Below, one piece after another: positions 24,657 to 32,691 of a stretch of 64,000 nucleotides of DNA. A program made the position numbers and the translations under genes. This DNA is from Methylobacterium sp. SyP6R (GTDB taxonomy: Bacteria; Pseudomonadota; Alphaproteobacteria; Rhizobiales; Beijerinckiaceae). The notes under the pieces are model-generated. The model saw only the letters and a program-made list of their open reading frames with translations, had not been told where the DNA came from and did no database searches. How positions within the stretch are numbered: position 1 is the stretch's first letter; the number at the start of each line of letters is the position of its first letter. The stretch lies in the NCBI RefSeq assembly GCF_019216885.1, contig NZ_JAAQRC020000001.1:1736001-1800000 (forward strand), in the 5' to 3' direction.

Positions 24657-25118
24657 TCATTCCCGCAACTCGTCGATCCGTGCCGCGAGGAGCCGGATCT
24701 TGCACGACGAGGCGAGCTGTCCCGCCGCCGAGCCGCCATGATAGTCGAAATCGTAGAGACTGTCGCAGTGGCGCCGGGCATACTCCTCCCAGGCGCCTTG
24801 CGCGGCGAGAAAGGCCTTGCGCCAGTTCTCCGCATCCTCGCGGCCGGCGAGGCTGCCGGGGCTCGGCGCCCGTGTGGCGACCGCCGCGATCGTGGCGAGC
24901 TTGCGCTCCACCAGGGTCCCGAGCCGCCCGCGCAGCGTCGTGACGGCCTCCTCCAGGCACGCGCCCTTCCGGTATTCCGGCAGATCCTTGCCGGTACAGG
25001 CCCGGATCGCCGCCGCCGCGGAGACCGGCTTGTCCGCGGGGGCGGCCGCCGGAACCGCCGCGGCAGGGACGGCCGCGAGGACGAGCGCGAGGCCCGCCGC
25101 GCACAGGTCGGGCTTCAT
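24657..25118 (-). CDS. LprI-like (DUF1311) periplasmic protein
   Basis: About 153 residues. An N-terminal signal sequence (LCAAGLALVLAAVPAAAVPAA) precedes a DUF1311 / lysozyme-inhibitor LprI-like domain with the family pattern: EYRKGACLEEAV, W.KAF-type AQGAWEEYARRHCDSL, and GGSAAGQLASSCKIRLLAAR, including four Cys expected to form two disulfides. The ATG at 25118 overlaps the stop of an upstream 48-residue gene (ATGA), which favours it over the ATG nine bases upstream. Proteins of this family can inhibit lysozyme, but most are uncharacterised. Confidence 0.75.
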   Translation of the reverse strand: MKPDLCAAGLALVLAAVPAAAVPAAAPADKPVSAAAAIRACTGKDLPEYRKGACLEEAVTTLRGRLGTLVERKLATIAAVATRAPSPGSLAGREDAENWRKAFLAAQGAWEEYARRHCDSLYDFDYHGGSAAGQLASSCKIRLLAARIDELRE

Positions 25119-25261
25119 CCGAGCCATGGCCCCAGCCAGTCGCCGCCGGCCAGCGCGATGCCGAGCGCCGCGATCGCCGCTCCGGTCAGGAGCAGCAGCA
25201 CCTGCTCGCGCGACGGCCGGCGGCGTCCGCGCGCATGCCGCCAGGGATTGACCAGTTCCAT
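25115..25261 (-). CDS. 48-residue single-span membrane protein
   Basis: An unlisted small gene between the MucR-like regulator and the LprI-like gene. It begins MELVNPWRHARGRRRPSREQ and continues with one hydrophobic helix (VLLLLTGAAIAALGIALAGG) and a short WLGPWLG end. The start lies one base after the regulator's TAG stop and the stop overlaps the LprI-like ATG, so all three are coupled. The very basic N-terminus predicts an N-in topology. Family not recognised. Confidence 0.55.
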   Translation of the reverse strand: MELVNPWRHARGRRRPSREQVLLLLTGAAIAALGIALAGGDWLGPWLG

Positions 25262-25262
25262 C

Positions 25263-25781
25263 CTACTCGGCCGCGGCTTTGCGCGCGCGGCGGCGCGGGG
25301 CGGGCTTCTCCTCCGGGGCCTCGGGCAAGGCGGGGGGCGGCGCCTCGGCCGCTTCCTGCGGCACTGCGGCGTCCCGCCGGCGCTGCCCGAGGCCGAGGCT
25401 CTTGGCCAGGGCCGAGCGCTGGGCGGCGTAGCTCGCCGCGACCATCGGGTAATCGTGCGGCAGGCCGAATTTCTGCCGGTAATCCGCCGGCGTCAGGCCC
25501 TGCGACGTGAGATGGCGCTTGAGCGAGCGGTAGGACTTGCCGTCCAGGAAACTGATCAGGTGGTCGGGCGTGACCGACTTGCGGATTTGCGCCGGGGTCG
25601 CCCTTATCTCCTCGACCGCCGGCGCTGCCGGCTGGCCGAGCGCCGCCAGCGAGGCGTGCACCGACGCGATCAGTGCCGGCAATTCCGCTGCCTGAAGATT
25701 GTTGTTCGCGACATAGGACGAGACGATGTCGGCCGCGAGGCCGACGAACTCAGACTGCTGCTCCAGGTTGACGTCCGACAC
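25263..25781 (-). CDS. MucR/Ros-family transcriptional regulator lacking zinc ligands
   Basis: 172 residues from a GTG at 25781, chosen because MucR-family homology (SEFVGLAADIVSSYVANNNL) begins there. The DNA-binding core is present: VTPDHLISFLDGKSYRSLKR, HLTSQGLTPADYRQKFGL, DYPMVAASYAAQRSALAK. MucR/Ros proteins bind AT-rich promoters and repress exopolysaccharide, motility and cell-cycle genes. The two zinc-binding Cys (normally CxxC just before the DGK) read SFLD here and the second His is also missing, so the domain would be zinc-free like some Mesorhizobium relatives. A basic, Pro/Ala-rich C-terminal tail (RRRARKAAAE) is unusual. It heads a coupled three-gene unit. Confidence 0.82.
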   Translation of the reverse strand: MSDVNLEQQSEFVGLAADIVSSYVANNNLQAAELPALIASVHASLAALGQPAAPAVEEIRATPAQIRKSVTPDHLISFLDGKSYRSLKRHLTSQGLTPADYRQKFGLPHDYPMVAASYAAQRSALAKSLGLGQRRRDAAVPQEAAEAPPPALPEAPEEKPAPRRRARKAAAE

Positions 25782-26257
25782 GAGGTTCCATCCCGATCTG
25801 AGCAACCCGGTTCGTTCCGAGTCGTCCAGGCATATCGGACAAAGCGCGCCGCCATCAAGTGCAACCATGCGACCTTCAAGGAAAAACTGTGTATCGCGGG
25901 CGGGGTGTGGTTTCGTCCGACCGGTCTTCTCCCTGCCGTCGCCGGTTGCACCGCGAGTCACGTGCCGCACGGCCGGCCTGTTGCACCGCCTCCGCCCCAC
26001 ATCAGCCTTCCCGTCCTGACAAGGAAACCGGCACGGCCGGGCGCCGGCGCGCCGAAACCTTTCCGGCAATCGCCCCGGCATGGTCTGATCCCCCACGGCT
26101 GGCATCCGACCCTGCGTCCTCCACCCTTTCGCGATCGCCCTGCAAGAAGGCCTTGACCGGTTCGGCGAACCAGCCTATCAGCACCGCACCCGAGGCGGTG
26201 ACGCGCCACCCTGGACAGACGGAGCTCTCCTCTGGTCCACGGCGCTCAATACCTCGA
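25782..26257. other. 476-bp intergenic region before tRNA-Gln
   Basis: Holds the presumed promoter of the MucR-like gene and the tRNA-Gln promoter. The part next to the MucR-like gene (25790-25960) is less GC-rich than the surroundings. No gene I can support; open frames here lack coding character. Confidence 0.5.
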
Positions 26258-26331
26258 TGGGGGATAGTTTAACGGTAGAACAGCGGACTCTGACTCCGTT
26301 AGTCGTGGTTCGAATCCACGTCCCCCAGCCA
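26258..26331 (+). tRNA. tRNA-Gln (anticodon CTG)
   Basis: 74 nt with encoded CCA. The acceptor TGGGGGA pairs with TCCCCCA; the anticodon stem GCGGA/TCCGT encloses the loop CTCTGAC, giving CUG for CAG codons; the T arm has GGTTCGAATCC. A hairpin with a T-run follows. Confidence 0.97.
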
Positions 26332-26340
26332 ACCGTTTTG

Positions 26341-26371
26341 CCCGTCAAGTCGATGACTTGGCGGGTTTTTT
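26341..26371 (+). terminator. intrinsic terminator of tRNA-Gln
   Basis: CCCGTCAAGTC pairs with GACTTGGCGGG (one G-T pair) around a GAT loop, directly followed by six T residues. It starts ten bases after the tRNA end. Confidence 0.9.
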
Positions 26372-26889
26372 CTTGCGTGCGGCCGTCACGGGCGGGTCTT
26401 GCAATGGTGGCTGCCCGTCATGTGATGGGCGCCGCAGCGCGGACCGGACGATTGTGCCTTACGCCGGGGTCGTGGTTCCCTCCGTCGTCGGACGCGGCCA
26501 CGAGGATCGCCGTGCCGTCCGGGGTCGGCGGTTCGACATGGTCGACGGACGCTCGCTGGATGTGAATATATTCCTTGGATGAGCGGTCGCCGGGAGTGAG
26601 CGGTCCTTGAGGTTCCGGGCCGGAGGACAGTGCCGTCCTTGGCTCGCCCCGAGTCTTGTTGACCGGCGTGGAGCGGTGCGATGCGCGGCCTCGCCGCATG
26701 CCTTGTCGGCAGCCGGTCCGGTCCGTGTGAGAGCGAGGCGTTCGACGATCGCTCCGGCAGCGTCCCGCATCCATGCCGGCCGACGTAAGCCTCACGTCGG
26801 CCTCGGCGCGGATGCAGGGCGCGGGAGCCCCGCCGACGAGGCGGATGGACGGGCGGGAGCGGGTGAGCGCTCGGCGTGACCGCGGGCCG
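26372..26889. other. 518-bp region without supported gene
   Basis: Several overlapping open frames, none with recognisable homology or a convincing start. A short minus-strand stretch around 26500-26570 (EPPTPDGTAILVAASDDGG) looks protein-like but has no start or full domain. Confidence 0.4.
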
Positions 26890-27096
26890 TCAGCCCACGG
26901 CCGCGCGCAGCGAGCGGGCGCAAGCCGAAAGGATCGCCCGTGCCGTGTCCGGATCATCGTCCTGCAGCACGGCTTCGAGGGTGCCGACGGTCTCGGCCAG
27001 CAGCTTTTCGCCGTCGGCGACGCCCTGCTTGTGCAGCGCGACCGCGAGCGCGGTGGCCAGGGTGGCGAAGGCGACGCCCACATCCTGATCGGTCAT
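26890..27096 (-). CDS. small hypothetical protein
   Basis: 68 residues (start at 27096; a second ATG lies nine bases upstream). Mostly helical and mildly acidic: VGVAFATLATALAVALHKQG, then LLAETVGTLEAVLQDDDPDT. No family recognised, and no membrane span despite the Ala-rich start. It lies just downstream of tRNA-Val on the same strand. Confidence 0.45.
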   Translation of the reverse strand: MTDQDVGVAFATLATALAVALHKQGVADGEKLLAETVGTLEAVLQDDDPDTARAILSACARSLRAAVG

Positions 27097-27134
27097 GGGG
27101 GGCATCCGAATCTGGCGAAGGAGAAGGGGGATGA

Positions 27135-27209
<75 letters not shown>

Positions 27210-27288
27210 ATCAACCGGCTTGGCGACGCATGACGCAATCGCCTCGCGACCTGTTCCGGCAACCTTCGAAACCGAGGCGCCATCTGGC

Positions 27289-27320
27289 ATTATATAGACA
27301 CTCCGGACCATTCGGTCCGG
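27289..27320 (-). promoter_or_regulatory. possible promoter and hairpin between the tRNA-Val copies
   Basis: On the minus strand a hairpin CCGGACC..GGTCCGG (27303-27320), which could end the first tRNA transcript, is followed by TATAAT (27289-27294), a good -10 element for the downstream tRNA copy. No clear -35 is visible. Confidence 0.4.
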
Positions 27321-27360
27321 CACCGCTCCGAGGGAAAACCCTGACATTCCGGAGTGGCAA

Positions 27361-27435
<75 letters not shown>

Positions 27436-27577
27436 TCGGCGCCGCGTTTGGCGGCTCCGGTGTGAGAGGGCGTATAGAGGCAGTTGCGGCGGGTGACAAG
27501 CGGGTTCCTGCGGCAACGCAGTTTTCCATTGCCGGCTCTCGCATGCCGTTCACCCGGCCCGGGCCCACGGCCCCGAC

Positions 27578-29048
27578 ATGGCCGTCGCCCGCCGGGCGCT
27601 GTTGCGGGCGCGGCCCCGGGCGGCCCGGGCCCTGGCGGCGGGGCTCGGGCTCGAGGTTCCGGCCTTCGACGCCTGGTGGCTGCACCTGCTGGCCTTGCGC
27701 GACATCGGCAAGGTCTCGGTCGCGTTCCAGGCCAAGGTGCCGGCGTTCTTCCCCACGCACCGGCCGCCGCCGTCAACGCGCCTCATCGATCCCGGCCATC
27801 CGGCGGCGGGCCTGCTGCCTGCTGCAGCCGATCCTCGGGCATCACGGCCGCCCGGTGACGATCCCGGAGATCTGGCAGCCGGAGGACTGGCGCCCCCACT
27901 TACCCGCCGGCTTCCGCCGAGGCCGCTCTCGCCTACTGGGTGGCCGTGGAGGCGCTGTTACCGGCGCCGGAACGTCCCACACCCGGAACCCGGCCGCCCA
28001 AAGGGCGAGCTGGCCGCTCGCCGATTGGATCGGCTCCAACCCGGCCTGGTTTCCCTGCGCCGCGCCGGAGGCCCACCTCCCCGCCTATTGGGACGAGGTC
28101 TGCAGCCGGGCCGAGGCGGCTTTGCGCGCGGCCGGCCTGGTCCCGGCGCGTCCCGGCCCGCGCCGCACCTTTGCGGCACTGACGCGCCTGCCCTACGCAC
28201 CGACTGCGATCCAGACCTGGGCCGAGAGCGTGTTCGAGAGCGTGTTCTTGCCGGACGGGCCGCTCCTGATCCTGATCGAGGACGTGACCGGGCGCGGCCA
28301 GACCGGGGCGGCCCTGATGCTCGCCCATCGCCTCCTCGCCGCCGGCCGGGCCGACGGCCTCTACCTGGCCCTGCCCACCACCGCGACCGCCAACGCCAAG
28401 GTCGACCGGATCATGCCCCTCGCCGGGGGCCTCTACGCCGAAGGCGCGCCCGTCCCTCGCCCTGGCCCACGTCCGCGCCGACCTGCACCCGCGCCGACCT
28501 GCACCCGCGCTTCCGCGCCGCCGCCGAGGGGTTTGCGGAGTCCGAATCCGGGGCCAGGAGTCGGAGTCGGGCGCCGTCGCCGAGGCCTGGCTCGCCGGAG
28601 AGCGCCGCTCGCCGAATCTCGGAATCGGCACCATCGACCAGGTGGTGCTGGCCGTGCTGCCGAACCGCTACGGCACGGTCCGCCTCGCCGGCCTCGCCGG
28701 CAAGGTGCTGATCGTCGACGAGGCCCATGCCTACGACGCCTATGTGAGCGCCGAGCTCGTCACCGTCCACGCCGCCGGCGGCGGCACCGTAATCCTCTCC
28801 GCCACCCTGCTCTCCGCCGCCAAGGCCAGGCTGGTGACGAGCTGGCGCCGCGCCGTCGGCGCGGCCGGGTGCTGGTGGCGCCCCAGGTCGCCGAGGGCTC
28901 CCTCGACCCCGATTTCGACCTCATGGTCACCGATCTCGCGTCGATCGACTCGGCGCTCCGGTGCGCCGGCCGCCTGTGGCGCCACGAGGGGGCGTGGCGC
29001 CGGGAGGGCCGCATCCGGCCGATCATCTGCCCTTGTCTCGAAGGGTGA
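27578..29048 (+). pseudogene. cas3: degraded type I-E cas3 (HD nuclease/helicase)
   Basis: Cas3 motifs are scattered over three reading frames. Part of the HD domain (WLHLLALRDIGKVSVAFQAK near 27680) is followed by a shift, then LADWIGSNPAWFP near 28020. Helicase motif I is decayed (EDVTGRGQTGAALMLAHRLL instead of E.PTGSGKTEAAL, near 28280), then LPTTATANAK. After another shift come GIGTIDQVVLAVLPNRYG and VLIVDEAHAYDAY (motif II, near 28710) and VILSATL. Then an internal deletion and a shift precede VAPQVAEGSLDPDFDLMVTD and CAGRLWRH (motif VI). The C-terminal part is missing. At least four frameshifts make it non-functional. No other cas gene is present. Confidence 0.85.
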
Positions 29049-29061
29049 GCGTCATCGAATG

Positions 29062-29076
29062 GCGTTCCCCGCAGGC
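29062..29076 (+). repeat. half CRISPR-repeat-like fragment after cas3 relic
   Basis: GCGTTCCCCGCAGGC differs by one base from the first 15 bases of the repeat-like element at 12670, then similarity stops. It lies 13 bp after the cas3 relic. It may be a truncated repeat or chance. Confidence 0.3.
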
Positions 29077-29113
29077 CTCAGGCGCAACCCGTCGATGCCG
29101 CCTCAATGCGCGT

Positions 29114-30070
29114 CTAGACGGAGACGGCATCCGGGAGACGGATCCCTCCGAAGATGGAAGGTGCAACATCGTCTCCATGACGGGAGCGAATCATCATGTC
29201 GACGAGGTGGGAAATCTTCTCTTTCCAGTCTATATGAAACCCGAATTTGATACCGAGGCGATGGATGTCTTGAGGAATGTAGGGTCCTCCCGTATATGTC
29301 AGCTGATTATCGATTTTTACCAAAGATTGGAGACGGCGATCATCGTGCGGAGTGCCGATGATTTTTAAAATCTGCTCTATTATATTTGCAAATATAAATT
29401 TTGTTGGGTGATTGTGCGTTATCATAAGAAATTCGTCCTGATACGACTCGCGCATCAGGCCGGAGATGGTCACGTCGAGGGATTTTTCTTTCACTATCAG
29501 CTGGTCGATACAGTCGTGAAATCGACCGACGCTTCCAAGATCGTTTCCGTTCTCGATTTCTGCGATGACGGCCGCTGCGCTCTCGGTTCGATCGAGAATT
29601 TTTGCAATTTCTTCGTGCCCGTAAATTTCTCCATATGAAAATTTGGGAGACATCGGCGCGTAACCAATGATGGTTATGCCGGAGATGAATATATAAGGTG
29701 CGGTAATGATTGGTTTCTGCGGAAAATTTGATCTTAGCTGGTGTGTCGACAACAGCCCATGCGTCTCATCCAGATGCTGACAAGCAATGATATCGGATGA
29801 TTGCAGATGTTTATAAATTTCTTCTGCTCCTAGAAAGTCTCCATTTCTTACGTTGTCGCTAGCATGGATCGATTCGCAATTTTCGCAAACAATAATTATG
29901 TAATGTGATACGGCGGCGAGCTGACAATTCCCAAAAATGCAATTTTCATTCTTCGCCTCCAAAAATTTCAGATGTCGGGAAAAACCACTGAATGTCGTGC
30001 CGAACCGATAGCCGAGCTTCGCCAAATTTCGATCTGATTCGCCCCGGGAGGCCAGACGAGGTTCCGTCAT
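29114..30070 (-). CDS. WcbI-like polysaccharide biosynthesis protein
   Basis: 318 residues from the ATG at 30070. The segment NCIFGNCQLAAVSHYIIIV near residue 40 matches the GNCQ motif that starts WcbI, a capsule-associated protein of the putative acetyltransferase/SGNH-like type. Later marks: LLSTHQLRSNFPQKPIITAPY, and MITHNHPTKFIFANIIEQIL, which are conserved in WcbI-like proteins. Base composition is strikingly lower in GC than both sides, with many Ile, Asn, Lys and Phe codons, so it was probably acquired by transfer. It sits between a dead cas3 and the polysaccharide region. The reaction is not known. Confidence 0.7.
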   Translation of the reverse strand: MTEPRLASRGESDRNLAKLGYRFGTTFSGFSRHLKFLEAKNENCIFGNCQLAAVSHYIIIVCENCESIHASDNVRNGDFLGAEEIYKHLQSSDIIACQHLDETHGLLSTHQLRSNFPQKPIITAPYIFISGITIIGYAPMSPKFSYGEIYGHEEIAKILDRTESAAAVIAEIENGNDLGSVGRFHDCIDQLIVKEKSLDVTISGLMRESYQDEFLMITHNHPTKFIFANIIEQILKIIGTPHDDRRLQSLVKIDNQLTYTGGPYIPQDIHRLGIKFGFHIDWKEKISHLVDMMIRSRHGDDVAPSIFGGIRLPDAVSV

Positions 30071-30237
30071 CTCCACCGCGGATATCCTCGTGTGAGAACC
30101 CAGCGTGTAGCACGACGGTCCGGCGGTAGGGAACGAGGCCTGTGTCGAGGCAGCGGGAGAGGCGCGGTCTCGACAGGAGGCGCGCGAGTCCGGCCCGACA
30201 CGCGATCCGGTCACCCGGTCGGACATCCGGCGAGCCC

Positions 30238-30266
30238 GTGCTCCCGGCAGGCGCGGGGATGGACTC
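30238..30266 (+). repeat. degenerate type I-E CRISPR-repeat-like sequence
   Basis: 29 nt beginning GTGCTCCCGGCAGGCGCGGG. It matches the element at 12670-12698 at 25 of 29 positions. No neighbouring repeat lies at array spacing. It lies about 1.2 kb beyond the cas3 relic, between the WcbI-like gene and the glycosyltransferase. Confidence 0.5.
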
Positions 30267-30338
30267 TTGCCAGCCACGCCGCCCCCCTGCTACACGGGCC
30301 GCCATACGGATCGATCTAACCAATTGATTTCATTGGTG

Positions 30339-32606
30339 ATGATGGCGCTGCCGCCCGGGTGGCGGCCAGAGGCGCGAGGACAGGTGACAGCCCAGACCCC
30401 TTCCCCTTCCGTGCCCCCTCATCCCTTGCGCGCCGCTCTCCGTCTCGGGCGCGGGCGCATGGTCGCGCGGGACTTTTCCCGCCTCAAGCTCGAGTTCGGC
30501 GCCGAGGGCTTGAGCCTCGACGTGGCGGATCTCGGGATCGGCGGGCGCTGGGTGTCGATCGCCTTCAAGGACGAGAACCATGGCGCCTTCAGCCGGGTCG
30601 AACTGACGGCCGTCGTCGACGGGCCGGAGGGGCCGGAAGCCACCAGCCTGTCCGAGCGCGCCTTCGGCCACGGGCGTTTCACCTGGCTCGGGCGGCTGCC
30701 CGCCGGCACCACCGCCCTGACGCTGACGCCGATGCTCGGCGAGGCGGCTTTGAGCATCGCCGAGTTCACCGTCACGGTGAGGAGCCGCCTCGCGCTGGTC
30801 GGCCGGGCGGCCCTGCGCCGGCCCGTCCTCACCGGTCAGGCGCTGTTCTGGCGCGCGGTCGGCAAGAGGGTGCGCTCGCAGCACCGCCTCGCCCGCGCCC
30901 TCGTGCCGCCGGGACTCACGGGTTACGACACCTGGGTCCGCCACTTCGACACGTTGAGCGAGGCCGACCGCGTCCGGATCGCCGCCGAAGTGGCGCAGTG
31001 GCGCGACGTGCCGCTGATCTCGGTGGTGATGCCGGTCTACAATCCGGGGCCCAAGGTGCTGGAGGAGGCTCTGCGCTCGGTCCGCGCGCAGCTCTACCCG
31101 CATTGGGAATTGTGCATCGCCGACGACGCCTCGACCGATCCGGCGGTGCCGCGCCTGCTCGCCCGGGCGGCGGCCGAGGATCCCCGCATCCGGGTCGAGC
31201 GCCGGCCCGAGAACGGCCACATCGCGGCCGCCACCAACACGGCGCTGGGGCTGGCGCGGGGCGCCTACGTCGCCTTCATGGACCACGACGACGTGCTGCC
31301 GGCCCACGCCCTCTACGAAGTGGCGAAGGCGATCCGGCGCGAGCCGGACCTCGACCTGATCTACAGCGACGAGGACAAGATCGACGCCGAGGGGCGGCGC
31401 TTCGAGCCCCACTTCAAGGGCGACTGGAACCCCGAGCTCCTCTACGGCCAGAACTACCTCAACCACCTGACGGTGGTGCGCCGCAGCCTGGTCGAGGCGG
31501 TGGGGGCCTTGCGCCCCGGCTTCGAGGGCAGCCAGGACCACGACCTGCTCCTGCGCCTGAGCGACCGGCTCGATCCTGCCCGGGTGCGCCACCTGCCGGT
31601 GATCCTCTATCATTGGCGCACCGCGATCGGTTCCGGCACCTTCTCGGATGCGTTCCTCGCCCGGGCCGAGGCGGCGCGGCTGCGGGCGCTGGAGGAGCTG
31701 GTGGCGCGGCGCGGCTGGCCGCACCGGGTCGAGCGCGGCCCGCTCGGCTTCAACCGGCTGGTGCGCGCCCTGCCCGATCCGGCCCCCCGCGTCTCGGTGG
31801 TGATCCCGACGAAGGACCGGGCCGAGTTGCTGCGCGTGGTCCTCGACGGGTTGCTGACGAAGACCGATTATCCCGACATCGAGGTCGTGGTGGTCGACAA
31901 CGGCAGCACCGAGCCCTCGGCCACGGCGCTGCTCCGGAAGGCCGCGACCGACGGGCGGGTGCGGGTCCTGGCGCGCCCCGGCCCGTTCAACTTCTCGGGG
32001 CTGTCGAACGACGGCGCCGCAGTTGCGAGCGGGCCGCTGCTCCTGTTCCTCAACAACGACATCGAGGTGCGCGAACCGGGCTGGATGACCGAGATGGCCT
32101 CGATCGCGGTCGAGGCCGGGGTCGGCGCGGTCGGCGCCAAGCTGTCCTATCCGGACGGGACCCTCCAGCATGGCGGCGTGGTCCTGGGCGTGGGTGGCGT
32201 GGCCGGCCACAGCCACCCGGATATCGGGCCCGACGATCCGGGCTATTTCGGCCGCATGGTGATCGCCCAGGAGGTCTCGGCGGTGACCGGCGCCTGCCTG
32301 ATGATGCGGCGGGAGGTGTTCGAGGCGGTCGGCCGCTTCGATGCCGAGCGCCTCGCCGTGGCCTTCAACGACATCGATCTGTGCCTGCGGGTGCGCAAGG
32401 CCGGCTACCGCGTGATCTGGACGCCGCACGCCGCCCTGACGCACCACGAATCGAAGAGCCGCGGCAAGGAGGACACGCCCGAGAAGCGCGCCCGCTTCGA
32501 GGCCGAGGTCGCCACCATGACCGAGCGCTGGGGGCCCGAACTGCGCAACGACCCCTATTATAACCCCAACCTCGCCCGGGCGAAGGCGCTGTTCCGGCTC
32601 TGGTGA
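30339..32606 (+). CDS. glycosyltransferase with two GT2 domains
   Basis: About 755 residues. The N-terminal 200 residues form a beta-rich non-catalytic domain. The first GT2 domain starts near residue 225 (LISVVMPVYNPGPKVLEEAL, IADDASTDPAV, FMDHDDVLPA, then YSDEDKID). The second starts near 490 (RVSVVIPTKDRAELL, VVVDNGSTEPSA, LFLNNDIEVREPGW, and a terminal AFNDIDLCLRVRKAGYRVIWTPHA). Tandem GT2 proteins of this type build O-antigen or capsule chains in the cytoplasm. The start is uncertain: ATG at 30339 or GTG at 30384, the latter with GAGGA close upstream. It opens the polysaccharide region and precedes UDP-glucose dehydrogenase by about 85 bp. Confidence 0.87.
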   Translation: MMALPPGWRPEARGQVTAQTPSPSVPPHPLRAALRLGRGRMVARDFSRLKLEFGAEGLSLDVADLGIGGRWVSIAFKDENHGAFSRVELTAVVDGPEGPEATSLSERAFGHGRFTWLGRLPAGTTALTLTPMLGEAALSIAEFTVTVRSRLALVGRAALRRPVLTGQALFWRAVGKRVRSQHRLARALVPPGLTGYDTWVRHFDTLSEADRVRIAAEVAQWRDVPLISVVMPVYNPGPKVLEEALRSVRAQLYPHWELCIADDASTDPAVPRLLARAAAEDPRIRVERRPENGHIAAATNTALGLARGAYVAFMDHDDVLPAHALYEVAKAIRREPDLDLIYSDEDKIDAEGRRFEPHFKGDWNPELLYGQNYLNHLTVVRRSLVEAVGALRPGFEGSQDHDLLLRLSDRLDPARVRHLPVILYHWRTAIGSGTFSDAFLARAEAARLRALEELVARRGWPHRVERGPLGFNRLVRALPDPAPRVSVVIPTKDRAELLRVVLDGLLTKTDYPDIEVVVVDNGSTEPSATALLRKAATDGRVRVLARPGPFNFSGLSNDGAAVASGPLLLFLNNDIEVREPGWMTEMASIAVEAGVGAVGAKLSYPDGTLQHGGVVLGVGGVAGHSHPDIGPDDPGYFGRMVIAQEVSAVTGACLMMRREVFEAVGRFDAERLAVAFNDIDLCLRVRKAGYRVIWTPHAALTHHESKSRGKEDTPEKRARFEAEVATMTERWGPELRNDPYYNPNLARAKALFRLW

Positions 32607-32691
32607 CCGCCCGGCCGTTGCTCGTTTTGCACTGCAACGCTACAGCGGTGCCCGCGGGCGCCGGGCCGCGCGGCTGCCGGGAGGACGTGAG

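Noticed and set aside
26418..27083. 221-codon minus-strand frame after tRNA-Gln
   Set aside because: It overlaps the more plausible small gene at 26890-27096, contains no domain and has no good start.
27462..27577. upstream extension of the cas3 frame
   Set aside because: No Cas3 similarity before about 27578 and the interval borders the tRNA-Val gene.
30330..32447. 705-codon open frame antisense to the double glycosyltransferase
   Set aside because: No family signal; the sense frame shows two full GT2 domains.
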